Below, in pieces: positions 20,547-28,191 of a stretch of DNA of 43,771 nucleotides. Position 1 is the stretch's first letter. Each line of letters begins with the position of its first letter. The notes beneath the pieces were generated by a model. That model was given only the letters and a program-made list of their open reading frames with translations. It did no database searches and was not told the DNA's origin. The position numbers and the translations under genes were made by a program. Source of the stretch: a virus; IMG/VR virus record IMGVR_UViG_3300022751_000004, positions 1-43,771 of that record; one strand, given 5' to 3'.

Positions 20547-21903
20547 GATTTTCTTAGAAAGCAAAAGGCACACTATCGGAAACTTTGGCTTTAAACCGAA
20601 CTATTTCCCAGATATCGCCTTCGACTTCCAGAAACATATTATTGAAAGATCAATTGTGAAGGGGCGAATAGGCGTGTTTGCTGATACTGGTCTTGGCAAG
20701 ACATTGATGCAATTATCCATAGCTAAAAACGTAATTCAGCACACTAACAAAAACGTGCTTATACTTACTCCGCTGGCAGTAGCTTTTCAATTTCTTATCG
20801 AGGCTGAAAAATTAGGCATCGATGATATTGAATATTCGAAAGAGGGTAAGTTCACAAAAAAAATAGTGATATGTAACTATGAGCGGCTACACTATTTTAA
20901 TCCTGGCGATTTCGTTGGCGTAATCCTTGATGAAAGTTCTATCCTTAAAAACTTCGACGGTAAGATTAAGAATCAAATTACCAGCTTCATTAAAAAGATT
21001 GAGTATAGGTTTCTTAGTACCGCAACACCGTCTCCGAATGACTTTATAGAGTTGGGTACCAGTTCGGAGGCGTTGGGATACATGGGATATATGGACATGC
21101 TCGGGAAGTTCTTTAAGAACAATCAGAACAGTGTAGATAGCACAAATCGTAACATAGGTGAAAAGTTTTACCTTAAGCCGCACGCCGAAAAAAGTTTCTT
21201 TGCCTGGGTAAATCAATGGTCAATACTTTGCAAAATGCCGTCTGACCTGGGATTTTCCAATGACAGGTACATTCTGCCGGAATTGATAATTAATAAACAT
21301 GTAGTAGAAAACACATCTCGAATTAGCCTTACAGGACAACAGCCACTATTTGCCACGATTGCGAAATCAATGACAGAGGTTAGGGTAGAGCAAAAACAAA
21401 CAATCGAGCAAAGGTGTGTTCGCGCTTGCGAATTGGCTAAAGACAAAACGTCCGTTTATTGGTGTAACCTTAATGATGAAAGTAAGCTATTATCCGAATT
21501 GGATCCCGACGCAGTGGAAATAATAGGGAGCATGAGCATAGATAAGAAAGAGGATATTCTTATGAACTTTGCAAATGGTGAAATTAAGCGCCTGATCACA
21601 AAGGCCAAGATGACCGGTTTCGGTCTTAACTGGCAGCACTGTAATCACAGTGTATTTTTCCCCACATGGAGCTACGAACAATATTACCAGGCCTTACGCC
21701 GGTTTTGGAGGTTCGGACAAAAAAACGATGTAACCATCGACCTGGTTGTTTCTGACGGGCAGCAACGGGTTTTGGAAACCATCGAACAGAAGACGCAAAA
21801 GGCTATACAGTTACATGAAAGCCTTACAAGAAATGTAAACAGCGTATTTGAAAACTCAATTAAAGAATTTAACAAACCATTATTAAAACCTTCATTTTTA
21901 TGA
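20533..21903 (+). CDS. SNF2-type superfamily 2 DNA helicase/translocase
   Basis: A 456-residue protein with ordered SF2 motifs. Motif I is GVFADTGLGKTLMQL (about residues 48-62), Ia NVLILTPLAVAFQF, and II GVILDESSILKN (DESS in place of DEAH). Motif III is FLSTATPSPND, and in the second RecA domain V reads AKMTGFGLNWQHCNHSVFFPTWSYEQYYQALRRFWRFGQ, with VI the QALRRFWRFGQ (Q..+R..R.GQ) arginine finger motif. The QALRRFWRFGQ form is typical of SNF2 phage helicases. It is followed at once by a DNA methyltransferase gene overlapping by four bases. Whether it serves replication or works with the methyltransferase is not shown. Confidence 0.85.
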   Translation: MTDYEIFLESKRHTIGNFGFKPNYFPDIAFDFQKHIIERSIVKGRIGVFADTGLGKTLMQLSIAKNVIQHTNKNVLILTPLAVAFQFLIEAEKLGIDDIEYSKEGKFTKKIVICNYERLHYFNPGDFVGVILDESSILKNFDGKIKNQITSFIKKIEYRFLSTATPSPNDFIELGTSSEALGYMGYMDMLGKFFKNNQNSVDSTNRNIGEKFYLKPHAEKSFFAWVNQWSILCKMPSDLGFSNDRYILPELIINKHVVENTSRISLTGQQPLFATIAKSMTEVRVEQKQTIEQRCVRACELAKDKTSVYWCNLNDESKLLSELDPDAVEIIGSMSIDKKEDILMNFANGEIKRLITKAKMTGFGLNWQHCNHSVFFPTWSYEQYYQALRRFWRFGQKNDVTIDLVVSDGQQRVLETIEQKTQKAIQLHESLTRNVNSVFENSIKEFNKPLLKPSFL

Positions 21904-22916
21904 GCCACGTAAAAGATCAAATAGTAACAGAAAATTATGCTATTTACAATTCAGACTGTATGCTTGTAATGCCAACTTTGGCCGACGAAAGCATAGATCT
22001 TTCGGTGTATTCCCCACCATTCGCCGGACTTTACAACTACTCGAGCTCAGAAAACGACTTTTCAAACTGCGAAAGCAAAGAACAGTTTCTTGAGCAATAT
22101 GAGTTCCTGATAAAGCAAATATCCAGGGTAACTAAGCCGGGTCGTATATCTGCTGTCCATGTAACAGACATTTTCGACAACACCTGCCGCCTATGGGACT
22201 TTCCGCATGAGGTTATTAAGTTGCACGAGAAATATGGGTTTGAATACCGTAACCGGATAACAATTTGGAAAGAGCCTCTAAAGGTTCGCATGAGAACTAT
22301 GGTTCAATCGCTGATGCACAAATTCATCGTAGAGGACAGCACAAAGTGCTTTACGGCCATGCCGGATTACGTTTTGATATTCACGCGGAGGGGTGAAAAT
22401 AACGTGCCGGTAATCCATCCTTTCGGCATGAACCATTATGCCGGGGAAACTCCAATCCTCCCAAATATTCTTCGGGCTTGGAACAACGCCAATAACTCAA
22501 ATCTTAACGAGGTCGAACTATGGGATCACCTTAATAAAATAAACGAGGAAGTAAAGATCACTAAGCTCAATCATTATATCTGGCAACGTTACGCGTCATC
22601 TGTTTGGGATGATATAAGGATCGACAATGTGTTGCCTTTCCGGGATAGCAAAGAGGAAGATGACGAAAAACACGTGCATCCTTTGCAGCTAGACGTTATA
22701 GATAGGCTGGTTGAATTATATTCAAATCCCGGAGAGGTTGTTTTAACCCCATTCATGGGTGTTGGCAGCGAGGTTTTTTCGCCTGTATCTATGGGGCGCA
22801 AGGCTGTCGGAATTGAATTGAAAGATAGCTATTTCAAGCAAGCGAGACTAAACCTAAAAGAGGCCGAAAAGCGCTTTAAAACGAACAAGCCAGTAAATCA
22901 GAATATTTTATTTTAA
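21900..22916 (+). CDS. DNA methyltransferase (N4-cytosine/N6-adenine type)
   Basis: A 338-residue protein. Catalytic motif IV is VYSPPF (about residues 37-42), with surrounding IYNSDCMLVMPTLADESIDLSV. The SAM-binding motif I lies at the C-terminal end, GEVVLTPFMGVGSEVFSPVSMGRKAVGIEL. The order IV before I is the beta class. It has a central target-recognition region (about 80-240). Its ATG overlaps the helicase stop. No partner restriction enzyme is visible, so it is an orphan methyltransferase that may protect phage DNA from host restriction. Target sequence unknown. Confidence 0.87.
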   Translation: MSHVKDQIVTENYAIYNSDCMLVMPTLADESIDLSVYSPPFAGLYNYSSSENDFSNCESKEQFLEQYEFLIKQISRVTKPGRISAVHVTDIFDNTCRLWDFPHEVIKLHEKYGFEYRNRITIWKEPLKVRMRTMVQSLMHKFIVEDSTKCFTAMPDYVLIFTRRGENNVPVIHPFGMNHYAGETPILPNILRAWNNANNSNLNEVELWDHLNKINEEVKITKLNHYIWQRYASSVWDDIRIDNVLPFRDSKEEDDEKHVHPLQLDVIDRLVELYSNPGEVVLTPFMGVGSEVFSPVSMGRKAVGIELKDSYFKQARLNLKEAEKRFKTNKPVNQNILF

Positions 22917-22926
22917 TAAAAAGAAC

Positions 22927-23202
22927 ATGGAATTAACACCACAAAAAGTAAGGCAGGATTTAATTAGCCTTAATCTTGACGACAAAGCAGTAGCGAAAAT
23001 CATTGACTACGCAAAGGATTATTACGATCAGGGGTTTTCTGATGGCGATGATCAACGCGAAGACTCGGACGAGGTACCTGAATTAACCGAACTGGAAGAA
23101 GAAAAGATCGGAGTTGCCTACTTCCTTGAGCAATTGAAAGATTGCGACGACTGGGCGGCAAAGTATAAAGAGGTAGAACGTCGGTCCTTTAATTTTATGT
23201 AA
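22927..23202 (+). CDS. Small acidic protein, unknown
   Basis: A 91-residue very acidic protein (DQGFSDGDDQREDSDEVPELTELEEEKIG) with a helical N-terminus (LTPQKVRQDLISLNLDDKAVAKIIDYAKDYYDQ). It lies between the methyltransferase and the sliding clamp genes. It might be a DNA mimic or a partner of the clamp. I see no clamp-binding QxxLxxF motif. Function unknown. Confidence 0.52.
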   Translation: MELTPQKVRQDLISLNLDDKAVAKIIDYAKDYYDQGFSDGDDQREDSDEVPELTELEEEKIGVAYFLEQLKDCDDWAAKYKEVERRSFNFM

Positions 23203-23204
23203 AT

Positions 23205-24290
23205 ATGAAATTCAACACATCTTCCGGCCTATTGGCCGACACCTTATCTGTCTTAAACAAGGCGATAAGCACAAACCTTATCGTTCCCGCTATGGAGTGT
23301 TTCTGCTTCACAATCAAAGGTAGCGATTGCTCCATCAGTTCAAATAACGGCACGGCCATGATGACCAAAAGCATCGTAATTGAAAGTGAGATAGAGGCCA
23401 CGTTTATGATTAACGCTAAGAAGTTATTGCCTCTCTTAAAATCGCTTCCTAACCAGGCTCTGGTTGTTGAGCTTGTAAATGGACTTGCAACTTTTAAAAC
23501 CGGATCCGGCAATTACGAGATGCCGTACGAACCCGGCGAAGACTTTCCCAGGATTAGGCACGAATCTAAGATTGCGGTTAAAATTCCAGCCGATCAGTTA
23601 TCTATTGGTCTTTACAAAACGATATTTAACGTGGCGCCGGCCGATACTGGATATCCTGAGCGACTGGGCGTTTTCATTGAGGGTAAGGGTGGAAAATTAA
23701 GTTTCGCCAGTACAGACGGAAACAATATTGCAGCCTATACAATCCAATGTGACGCTGACGGTGTTTACGCAATTGCCCCGGCATCGGCACTGAAAATTAT
23801 ACCAGAATCGAAAGACGTGGTTTCGCTCTCTGTTTCAGGAAACAGCATAGAATTAACCCTTGCCGATGGGCTTGAAATATCGATCATCCTAATAACGGGA
23901 AAGTTCCCAAATTGGGCCGCTGTGGTTCCTAAAGATACGCCAAACGTTTTAACGGTATCGAAACACGAATTACTATCAGCCATTAAGCGGGTGTCGATCT
24001 TCGCCAACAAACAGACATCTGCGGTTAAGTTGGAGATAACGGAGGGGGTGTTATCCGTATCCAGCGAATGCAAGGACTTTAACGAAGCCGGGAAAGACAC
24101 GGTATCCTGCGATTACGTTGGTGAAGATATAGCCATAGGCATAAAGGGAGACATATTTTGCGAAATACTATCTCATTGCCAGTCCGAAAATGTGATCATT
24201 GGGCTTATAACACCCAGTTCAGTTATTACCATCCGAGAGGAAGGACTTGACGAATCTTTGTTTTTATCAGCCCCTATAATGCTTGAATAA
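23205..24290 (+). CDS. dnaN: DNA polymerase III beta sliding clamp, phage copy
   Basis: A 361-residue protein with the three-domain clamp plan. MKFNTSSGLLADTLSVLNKAIS opens domain 1, and CFCFTIKGSDCSISSNNGTAMMTKSI follows the L.L...D.E.......... pattern. FKTGSGNYEMPYEPGEDFPRI is the GKF.lpg...eeFP equivalent, and LIAAIKRVS is represented by LLSAIKRVSIFANKQTSAVKL. The length equals bacterial DnaN (about 365). It would encircle DNA and tether the host replicative polymerase to phage templates. No polymerase gene is present. It ends ATAATGG, overlapping the next start by one base. Confidence 0.87.
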   Translation: MKFNTSSGLLADTLSVLNKAISTNLIVPAMECFCFTIKGSDCSISSNNGTAMMTKSIVIESEIEATFMINAKKLLPLLKSLPNQALVVELVNGLATFKTGSGNYEMPYEPGEDFPRIRHESKIAVKIPADQLSIGLYKTIFNVAPADTGYPERLGVFIEGKGGKLSFASTDGNNIAAYTIQCDADGVYAIAPASALKIIPESKDVVSLSVSGNSIELTLADGLEISIILITGKFPNWAAVVPKDTPNVLTVSKHELLSAIKRVSIFANKQTSAVKLEITEGVLSVSSECKDFNEAGKDTVSCDYVGEDIAIGIKGDIFCEILSHCQSENVIIGLITPSSVITIREEGLDESLFLSAPIMLE

Positions 24291-24619
24291 TGGTAGAAAC
24301 TGACATTTTCGGGAACCCGGTTAAGCAGCCGGAAATTGAGGTTAAACGGGACCACGAGGGCAAGTATGCACCAATTGATCACGATCCTCAGCAAGAGGTT
24401 AAAAAGTGGCTCCTGGCCGGGTTTTCGATCACTGTCAGTATATGCTATAGAAAGTTCCACACGCATGATCTGCGGAGAATCGTTTCCAGGCTAAGGCGTC
24501 AGGGAATGGATATCGATAGTAGATACTACGAAGGTAAGCCTCGGTATAAGATTTACTTTTTGAAACCAAATTACCCCCCACCCCTTAAAACCTCCACGAA
24601 GGCTCGTAGCCATGAATAA
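24290..24619 (+). CDS. Small winged-helix-like protein
   Basis: A 109-residue protein. Segment KKWLLAGFSITVSICYRKFHTHDLRRIVSRLRRQGMDIDSRYYEGKPRYKIYFL (about 38-91) has the helix-helix-helix-wing pattern of phage HTH_39-type proteins (LL.G..it...a...f....lr..i..Lr..G..I.......Y.l). Its N-terminus (DIFGNPVKQPEIEVKRDHEGKYA) looks like a linker. It probably binds DNA. It follows the clamp gene directly. Confidence 0.58.
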   Translation: MVETDIFGNPVKQPEIEVKRDHEGKYAPIDHDPQQEVKKWLLAGFSITVSICYRKFHTHDLRRIVSRLRRQGMDIDSRYYEGKPRYKIYFLKPNYPPPLKTSTKARSHE

Positions 24620-24677
24620 ATGGTAGGGGAAACCGTTTCGCTCCGGGTAAACACCACGGCGAACTAAAACAAAGGTA

Positions 24678-24917
24678 ATGAAAGAAACTGTGAGAAAAGC
24701 CCGTAAAGAGCATTCATGCGATTACTGAGGTAAACCAATTAATCCAGGTCAAATGTATAGGCACGGTCAAAATAGGGGGCCTGTATTCGAAATTATAGCC
24801 GATTCTATTTATCCATTCGAAGAAGGAAAGCAGATAGGTATAGGTTATGAGCATTACCGAACCCACATGGATGGGGTATGTTTACCTGAAGATATTATTT
24901 CGCACGTTAATTTTTGA
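24678..24917 (+). pseudogene. Zinc-finger-like small ORF interrupted by an in-frame TGA
   Basis: The frame starting at 24678 reads MKETVRKARKEHSCDY, then TGA (24726-24728), then GKPINPGQMYRHGQNRGPV and on to HMDGVCLPEDIISHVNF, stop at 24917. It has 80 codons in all including the TGA. The TGA stands where the second cysteine of a CxxC pair (CDYCGKP) would be expected, with HxxxxC near the end as the second metal pair. The simplest view is a TGC/TGT-to-TGA nonsense change (or a sequencing error) in a small zinc protein gene. Downstream of the stop the frame remains open and protein-like. TGA is a normal stop elsewhere in this genome. Confidence 0.55.
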
Positions 24918-24943
24918 TTTATCCAAAATAACAAGTATCTTCA
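24913..24943 (+). promoter_or_regulatory. Bacteroidota-type promoter of the attenuator leader
   Basis: TTTG (24913-24916), exactly 19 nt, TATCTTCA (24936-24943). The predicted start is near 24947. The same -7 variant is used at 12117-12124 on the other strand. Confidence 0.65.
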
Positions 24944-24946
24944 CAC

Positions 24947-25049
24947 TTGTATTAACATGGCGCGTTTCTTGAAGTAGTGAGCAAGGTACGCGCTGTAATT
25001 GGCAACCAAAAATTGCGCCCGGAAACTCACTACCCGCGGCGCATTTTTT
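24947..25049 (+). promoter_or_regulatory. Attenuator-like leader with 6-codon peptide
   Basis: A leader of about 100 nt with alternative helices. GCGCGT (24960-24965) can pair with ACGCGC (24988-24993). GTAGTGAG (24974-24981) can pair with CTCACTAC (25026-25033), with GCGC 24990-24993 pairing GCGC 25015-25018 inside it. TGCGCC (25014-25019) can pair with GGCGCA (25038-25043), followed by six T residues. The last is an intrinsic terminator that cannot coexist easily with the second. A short frame MARFLK (24957-24977) ends on a TAG inside the second helix strand. The gene at 25055 follows six bases after the T-run. Confidence 0.55.
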
Positions 25050-25054
25050 ATTTT

Positions 25055-25453
25055 ATGATCGAAGAATTACGGCCCACATTCGTTTGTGAGCATTGCCGAA
25101 AAAGATCGGTACTTAAACACGTAATAGCACACCACGAGAAGTTTTGCGTTAAAGATCCAAAGAACTGGCCTAAGTGCGGCGACTGCAAGCACTTGGTACA
25201 TGAAGAAGAAACTATTGTTTATGACCGTGACGAGTACGGAGTAACTGACCAAAAGAGTTATCAGGCATTCTCATGCAGACAGCGGCAATGCGGGTTATAC
25301 CCGTTGAAAGCAGCCAGGAAAAAACTACCAACCCGATATCCGGATACATTTAAAGGACAAATATTGATGCCTAATGAGTGTGAGTTTTTCGAAGAAAAGG
25401 GTTTCGTAGATCCGTTTGAAGAGCATGACAGGGTGGAGGCCGAAGGGAAATGA
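25055..25453 (+). CDS. Cysteine-rich (zinc-binding) protein
   Basis: A 132-residue protein. Metal-site candidates: FVCEHCRKRSVLKHVIAHHEKFC (residues 9-31, C2H-C type), CGDCKHL, FSCRQRQCGLYPL, and NECEFFEEKG. This spread of CxxC/CxxxxC pairs ending in EC.F suggests a two-zinc fold like small phage zinc proteins. The start at 25055 is chosen because the possible GTG start at 24977 would place the terminator hairpin inside the gene. It overlaps the next gene by ATGA. Confidence 0.58.
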   Translation: MIEELRPTFVCEHCRKRSVLKHVIAHHEKFCVKDPKNWPKCGDCKHLVHEEETIVYDRDEYGVTDQKSYQAFSCRQRQCGLYPLKAARKKLPTRYPDTFKGQILMPNECEFFEEKGFVDPFEEHDRVEAEGK

Positions 25454-25800
25454 GTAAAAAACATTTATTTTCACCCGAATACATAAAAGCAGTAGTGGGC
25501 GAATTTGATTCTGAATGCCCAAATTCAGCAGGCCCATGTAGGAATCCCGGAGTTTATGGCGTAGCTGTTTTTGATAGCCGGATAAAAGGTAAGCGACGGT
25601 TTATCTATATAGGTTCATCACGCTGTGTAATTGACAGAATAATGACCCCTGGTCACCCTTACTTAAGGGCTTACAGCAGGTTTTCTCACCCCTATTATGT
25701 CAGCACCATTACCATACCATGCAATGATTATTTAAATCGAGAGAGGATTTTAATAGCTCATTACAGGCCTTTGTTAAATAAAAACTGCAAAAATGGCTAA
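25450..25800 (+). CDS. GIY-YIG endonuclease-like protein
   Basis: A 116-residue protein with PGVYGVAVFDSR (GIY strand), RRFIYIGSSRCVIDRI (YIG strand and the conserved arginine helix), HPYLRAYSRFSHPYYV, and ERILIAHYRPLLNKNC (glutamate helix plus asparagine). These are the core elements of a GIY-YIG nuclease domain without an extra DNA-binding part. It is free-standing and shows no sign of being in an intron. It may process phage DNA or attack competitor DNA. Overlaps the next gene by eight bases. Confidence 0.7.
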   Translation: MSKKHLFSPEYIKAVVGEFDSECPNSAGPCRNPGVYGVAVFDSRIKGKRRFIYIGSSRCVIDRIMTPGHPYLRAYSRFSHPYYVSTITIPCNDYLNRERILIAHYRPLLNKNCKNG

Positions 25801-26608
25801 GCGCCCCTATATGCCCCTAATGATGGGCGACTGGACAATGGGGACACGCGGCATGAAAGCCCAGGTTAAAGGCGTGTATATCGACCTACTAATTCATCAA
25901 TACGATAACGGTTTTATCCCTTCCGATATGGAGGAGTTATCGTTGATAGTTCCAGAAGTGGGTTTAGTTTGGGATAAACTTTCGGTTAAGTTTGAGTTAT
26001 TCGAACCAGGAAAATTACGCAATGATAAGCTGGAGCGCGTTCGTGCTTTTTGGGAAAAGCAGGGCGCTAATGGATCAAAAGGCGGCAGACCTCCTAAAGA
26101 AAAACCCAAACAAAACCCAAATAATAACCCAAACACAAACCATCATAATGATCTTGATAATGAATATGATTTAAACGATGAATTAGTTAAGGAAGGGGTG
26201 CAGGGGAAACCATCCGGGTTCGATGACGACACCCGCGTACTGATGGCAAAAAAAATAATGGCTGATTTCGGTTTCAACGAGATCAGAAACCCGGATAAGC
26301 TTCGGGACGCTTTCCAGTTCGTTAACTTGCTTAACCATACGGGGCGCCTGCAATACTTCGCCGGACAGTACAATTTTTACTTTGAGTTCAAAAGGGTTTC
26401 AGGACAGGAAAAACACAAGATCGGTACGTTTATGGGAACCGCATCCGAAAAATATGAAGACGGTGGTTGGAACGCCGCCAATTGGGAAGAAAAATTAAAA
26501 GAGCATAATGGAAAACAATCAACTACCGGAACGCGCGCAGGTCGCGAGCAATCAGTTGCAGATTATAAAGCAGCAGCCGAACGCGTACTTGCTGGCGGTC
26601 AACCCTAA
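25793..26608 (+). CDS. Replication initiation protein (DUF1376-like N-terminus)
   Basis: A 271-residue protein. The N-terminal domain (residues 1-80: YMPLMMGDWTMGTRGMKAQVKGVYIDLLIHQYDNGFIPSDMEEL, ending with a KLRNDKLERVRAFWEKQGANG helix) follows the DUF1376 pattern of phage initiator/primosome proteins. A basic proline/asparagine linker GGRPPKEKPKQNPNNNPNTN is at about 100-120. The C-terminal part (DFGFNEIRNPDKLRDAFQFVNLL) is a helical domain. It likely marks the phage origin region or recruits the host helicase. Its last 101 bases also encode the start of the next gene in another frame. Confidence 0.65.
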   Translation: MAKRPYMPLMMGDWTMGTRGMKAQVKGVYIDLLIHQYDNGFIPSDMEELSLIVPEVGLVWDKLSVKFELFEPGKLRNDKLERVRAFWEKQGANGSKGGRPPKEKPKQNPNNNPNTNHHNDLDNEYDLNDELVKEGVQGKPSGFDDDTRVLMAKKIMADFGFNEIRNPDKLRDAFQFVNLLNHTGRLQYFAGQYNFYFEFKRVSGQEKHKIGTFMGTASEKYEDGGWNAANWEEKLKEHNGKQSTTGTRAGREQSVADYKAAAERVLAGGQP

Positions 26609-27260
26609 GACGGTTGCCGACATTGTGAAGAGCGATAGCCCTTCGTTGGTTCTGATTGAGAAGGAAGCGGGGCCGACTGTTCTTCATGCGATGCTGGTTA
26701 AGATCATCAGCGATACGCTGCAGTTTTTCAATGTTGGGAATACCATGAGCCCTTCACAGATTGATATGACCGTGGAACTGATCATGGAGGCGTACGCATC
26801 ATACAAGGTTGATGATTGGGTACTATGCTTTAAACGGGCTAAACGAGGCGATTACGGGACCGTATTCAACAGGATTGACGGCAATGTTATCTTCGACTGG
26901 TTCGAAAAGTACATAGAGGAAAGGGACGCTGAATTTGAGCGGATCCGGTTAAACGAAAAAAAGACTGTAGAAAAGCAACTTGACGCCATTAGAGAGGCTG
27001 TGCCGATGCCAGATGAAGTAAAGGAACTCATATCGAACCTAAAGAAAAAAGTCGCGCCGGTATCGACAGAGCGGCCGATACAGCAAACGGATCAGCAGAT
27101 CAGGATTAACGAGTGGTTGAAAGATTTCGAGAACGCCGATTGGCACGAAAATGAATTCAAACAGGGCCGTAAGTTTACGAAGGAAAACGGTCTTATCATG
27201 GATGTTTCTGAGTATCTTGAATACCGGAATGAAATTTTTAATATCCTGGTTGAGTCATGA
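26508..27260 (+). CDS. Replication-associated protein, helicase-loader-like position
   Basis: A 250-residue protein beginning MENNQLPERAQVASNQLQII. The central part LVKIISDTLQFFNVGNTMSPSQIDMTVELIMEAYASYKVDDWVLCFKRAKRGDYGTVFNRIDGNVIFDWFEKYIEERDAEF resembles proteins found next to initiator genes in Bacteroidota phages (pattern M...QI..T..LI...Y...K.eDw.lcFk....G.YG.vf.R.D...i..W...Y...R). The C-terminus is helical. It overlaps the upstream gene by 101 bases out of frame. Probably acts in loading or initiation; not proven. Confidence 0.58.
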   Translation: MENNQLPERAQVASNQLQIIKQQPNAYLLAVNPKTVADIVKSDSPSLVLIEKEAGPTVLHAMLVKIISDTLQFFNVGNTMSPSQIDMTVELIMEAYASYKVDDWVLCFKRAKRGDYGTVFNRIDGNVIFDWFEKYIEERDAEFERIRLNEKKTVEKQLDAIREAVPMPDEVKELISNLKKKVAPVSTERPIQQTDQQIRINEWLKDFENADWHENEFKQGRKFTKENGLIMDVSEYLEYRNEIFNILVES

Positions 27261-27451
27261 AAAACGAATACATGCCCCTTCGCAACGGCGACATAATTGA
27301 AGCCGACGACGAATTTGAAACAGGTAAGGATGGATGGTGGAAGGTTACTGATCAATTCATACCATTAACTCTTGGCCTGCCTTTTGACGACCGGGTAATG
27401 AGGCCGCACCGAAGAAAAATAGTTAACATAAACCTTGATTTTCAAGGGTAA
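27257..27451 (+). CDS. Small protein, unknown
   Basis: A 64-residue protein: MKNEYMPLRNGDIIEADDEF, ETGKDGWWKVTDQFIPLTLG, ending MRPHRRKIVNINLDFQG. It has the feel of a small SH3-like barrel (NGD.I...D......GWW.V). It overlaps the upstream gene by ATGA. Confidence 0.52.
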   Translation: MKNEYMPLRNGDIIEADDEFETGKDGWWKVTDQFIPLTLGLPFDDRVMRPHRRKIVNINLDFQG

Positions 27452-27467
27452 GTAAAGAAAAAGTAAG

Positions 27468-27641
27468 ATGAGTAAACAGGAAGAAGCATTAAAATTACTG
27501 GCGCAGGCTTGGAATAAGTTTCAGGAAATATCAAAAGACGAACGTCATCCATGCGATGCTGACGAATTTTGTAAGGCCATTCACGCAGCGCAAAATATAC
27601 TTTACACGCAATTGTACATCAAAGAGCACGGTCAACTTTAA
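27468..27641 (+). CDS. Small conserved phage-type helical protein
   Basis: A 57-residue helical protein: MSKQEEALKLLAQAWNKFQE, ISKDERHPCDADEFCKAIHA, AQNILYTQLYIKEHGQL. The pattern HP.D..EF..AIHAAQ.IL recurs in small phage proteins of unknown function. It starts 16 nt after the previous stop behind AAGTAAG. Confidence 0.5.
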   Translation: MSKQEEALKLLAQAWNKFQEISKDERHPCDADEFCKAIHAAQNILYTQLYIKEHGQL

Positions 27642-27667
27642 CCCATTTAACCAACACCCCATAAACC

Positions 27668-27892
27668 ATGAGCATACAAGAAGTAAAAATGTACACATGC
27701 ATTTGCGACAACTGCAAGACCAGCGCAGACGAAGGCCAAGAGTTTTCATGCTGGTCAGACGAAGGCATTGCCAGGGAGATGGCAGATAATGCTGGATGGA
27801 TCCAAGTGGATGACCGAGATTATTGTGAAAACTGCTATACATGGGATGGCGAAGACGAATTAATAATTGACGAAACGCGCAAAAATCCATGA
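27668..27892 (+). CDS. Small zinc-ribbon-like protein
   Basis: A 74-residue acidic protein with two cysteine pairs, YTCICDNCKTSADEG (residues 9-23) and RDYCENCYTWDGEDE (about 50-64), separated by a helix REMADNAGWIQ. This CxxC...CxxC plan is a zinc ribbon. It is common in phages, without assigned role. It overlaps the next gene by ATGA. Confidence 0.58.
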   Translation: MSIQEVKMYTCICDNCKTSADEGQEFSCWSDEGIAREMADNAGWIQVDDRDYCENCYTWDGEDELIIDETRKNP

Positions 27893-28191
27893 ATATTGAC
27901 CAGCAGTACCGATTAGACATGGAGATTTCAATCGCAAAGGAGCAGATCGTTTGGGAGCCTTGCAATGATGATTTTGACTTTGAAGCAAAGCAGGAAGGTT
28001 ATTACCTTTCAGTTACTCACTATAAAGATGGCTGGCTTCCAGTTACTATGACTATGCCAAACCCGAATAATACCTACGATTGGGATCACGTTTTTGACCC
28101 CAATTTTAAAATAAGGTATGCCACAATTGATGAGGCAAAAAATGAATCGATTAAAACCATGTGTAAGCACAAGTTAGGAATAAAGGAATGA
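27889..28191 (+). CDS. Hypothetical protein
   Basis: A 100-residue soluble protein (MNIDQQYRLDMEISIAKEQI, YYLSVTHYKDGWLPVTMTMP, ending KTMCKHKLGIKE). It is mostly beta-rich in the middle, with a C-terminal helix. It sits in an ATGA-coupled run between a zinc-ribbon gene and the DUF1064 gene. Family unknown. Confidence 0.52.
   Translation: MNIDQQYRLDMEISIAKEQIVWEPCNDDFDFEAKQEGYYLSVTHYKDGWLPVTMTMPNPNNTYDWDHVFDPNFKIRYATIDEAKNESIKTMCKHKLGIKE

Noticed and set aside
24678-24917. Selenoprotein or TGA-recoding genetic code
   Set aside because: TGA is the regular stop in many overlapping genes here. No clear SECIS-like hairpin follows the TGA. Nonsense change or error is simpler.
24977-25054. GTG start extending the cysteine-rich protein upstream
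   Set aside because: It would put the terminator hairpin and T-run within the gene. The ATG at 25055 gives a protein beginning just before the first cysteine pair.
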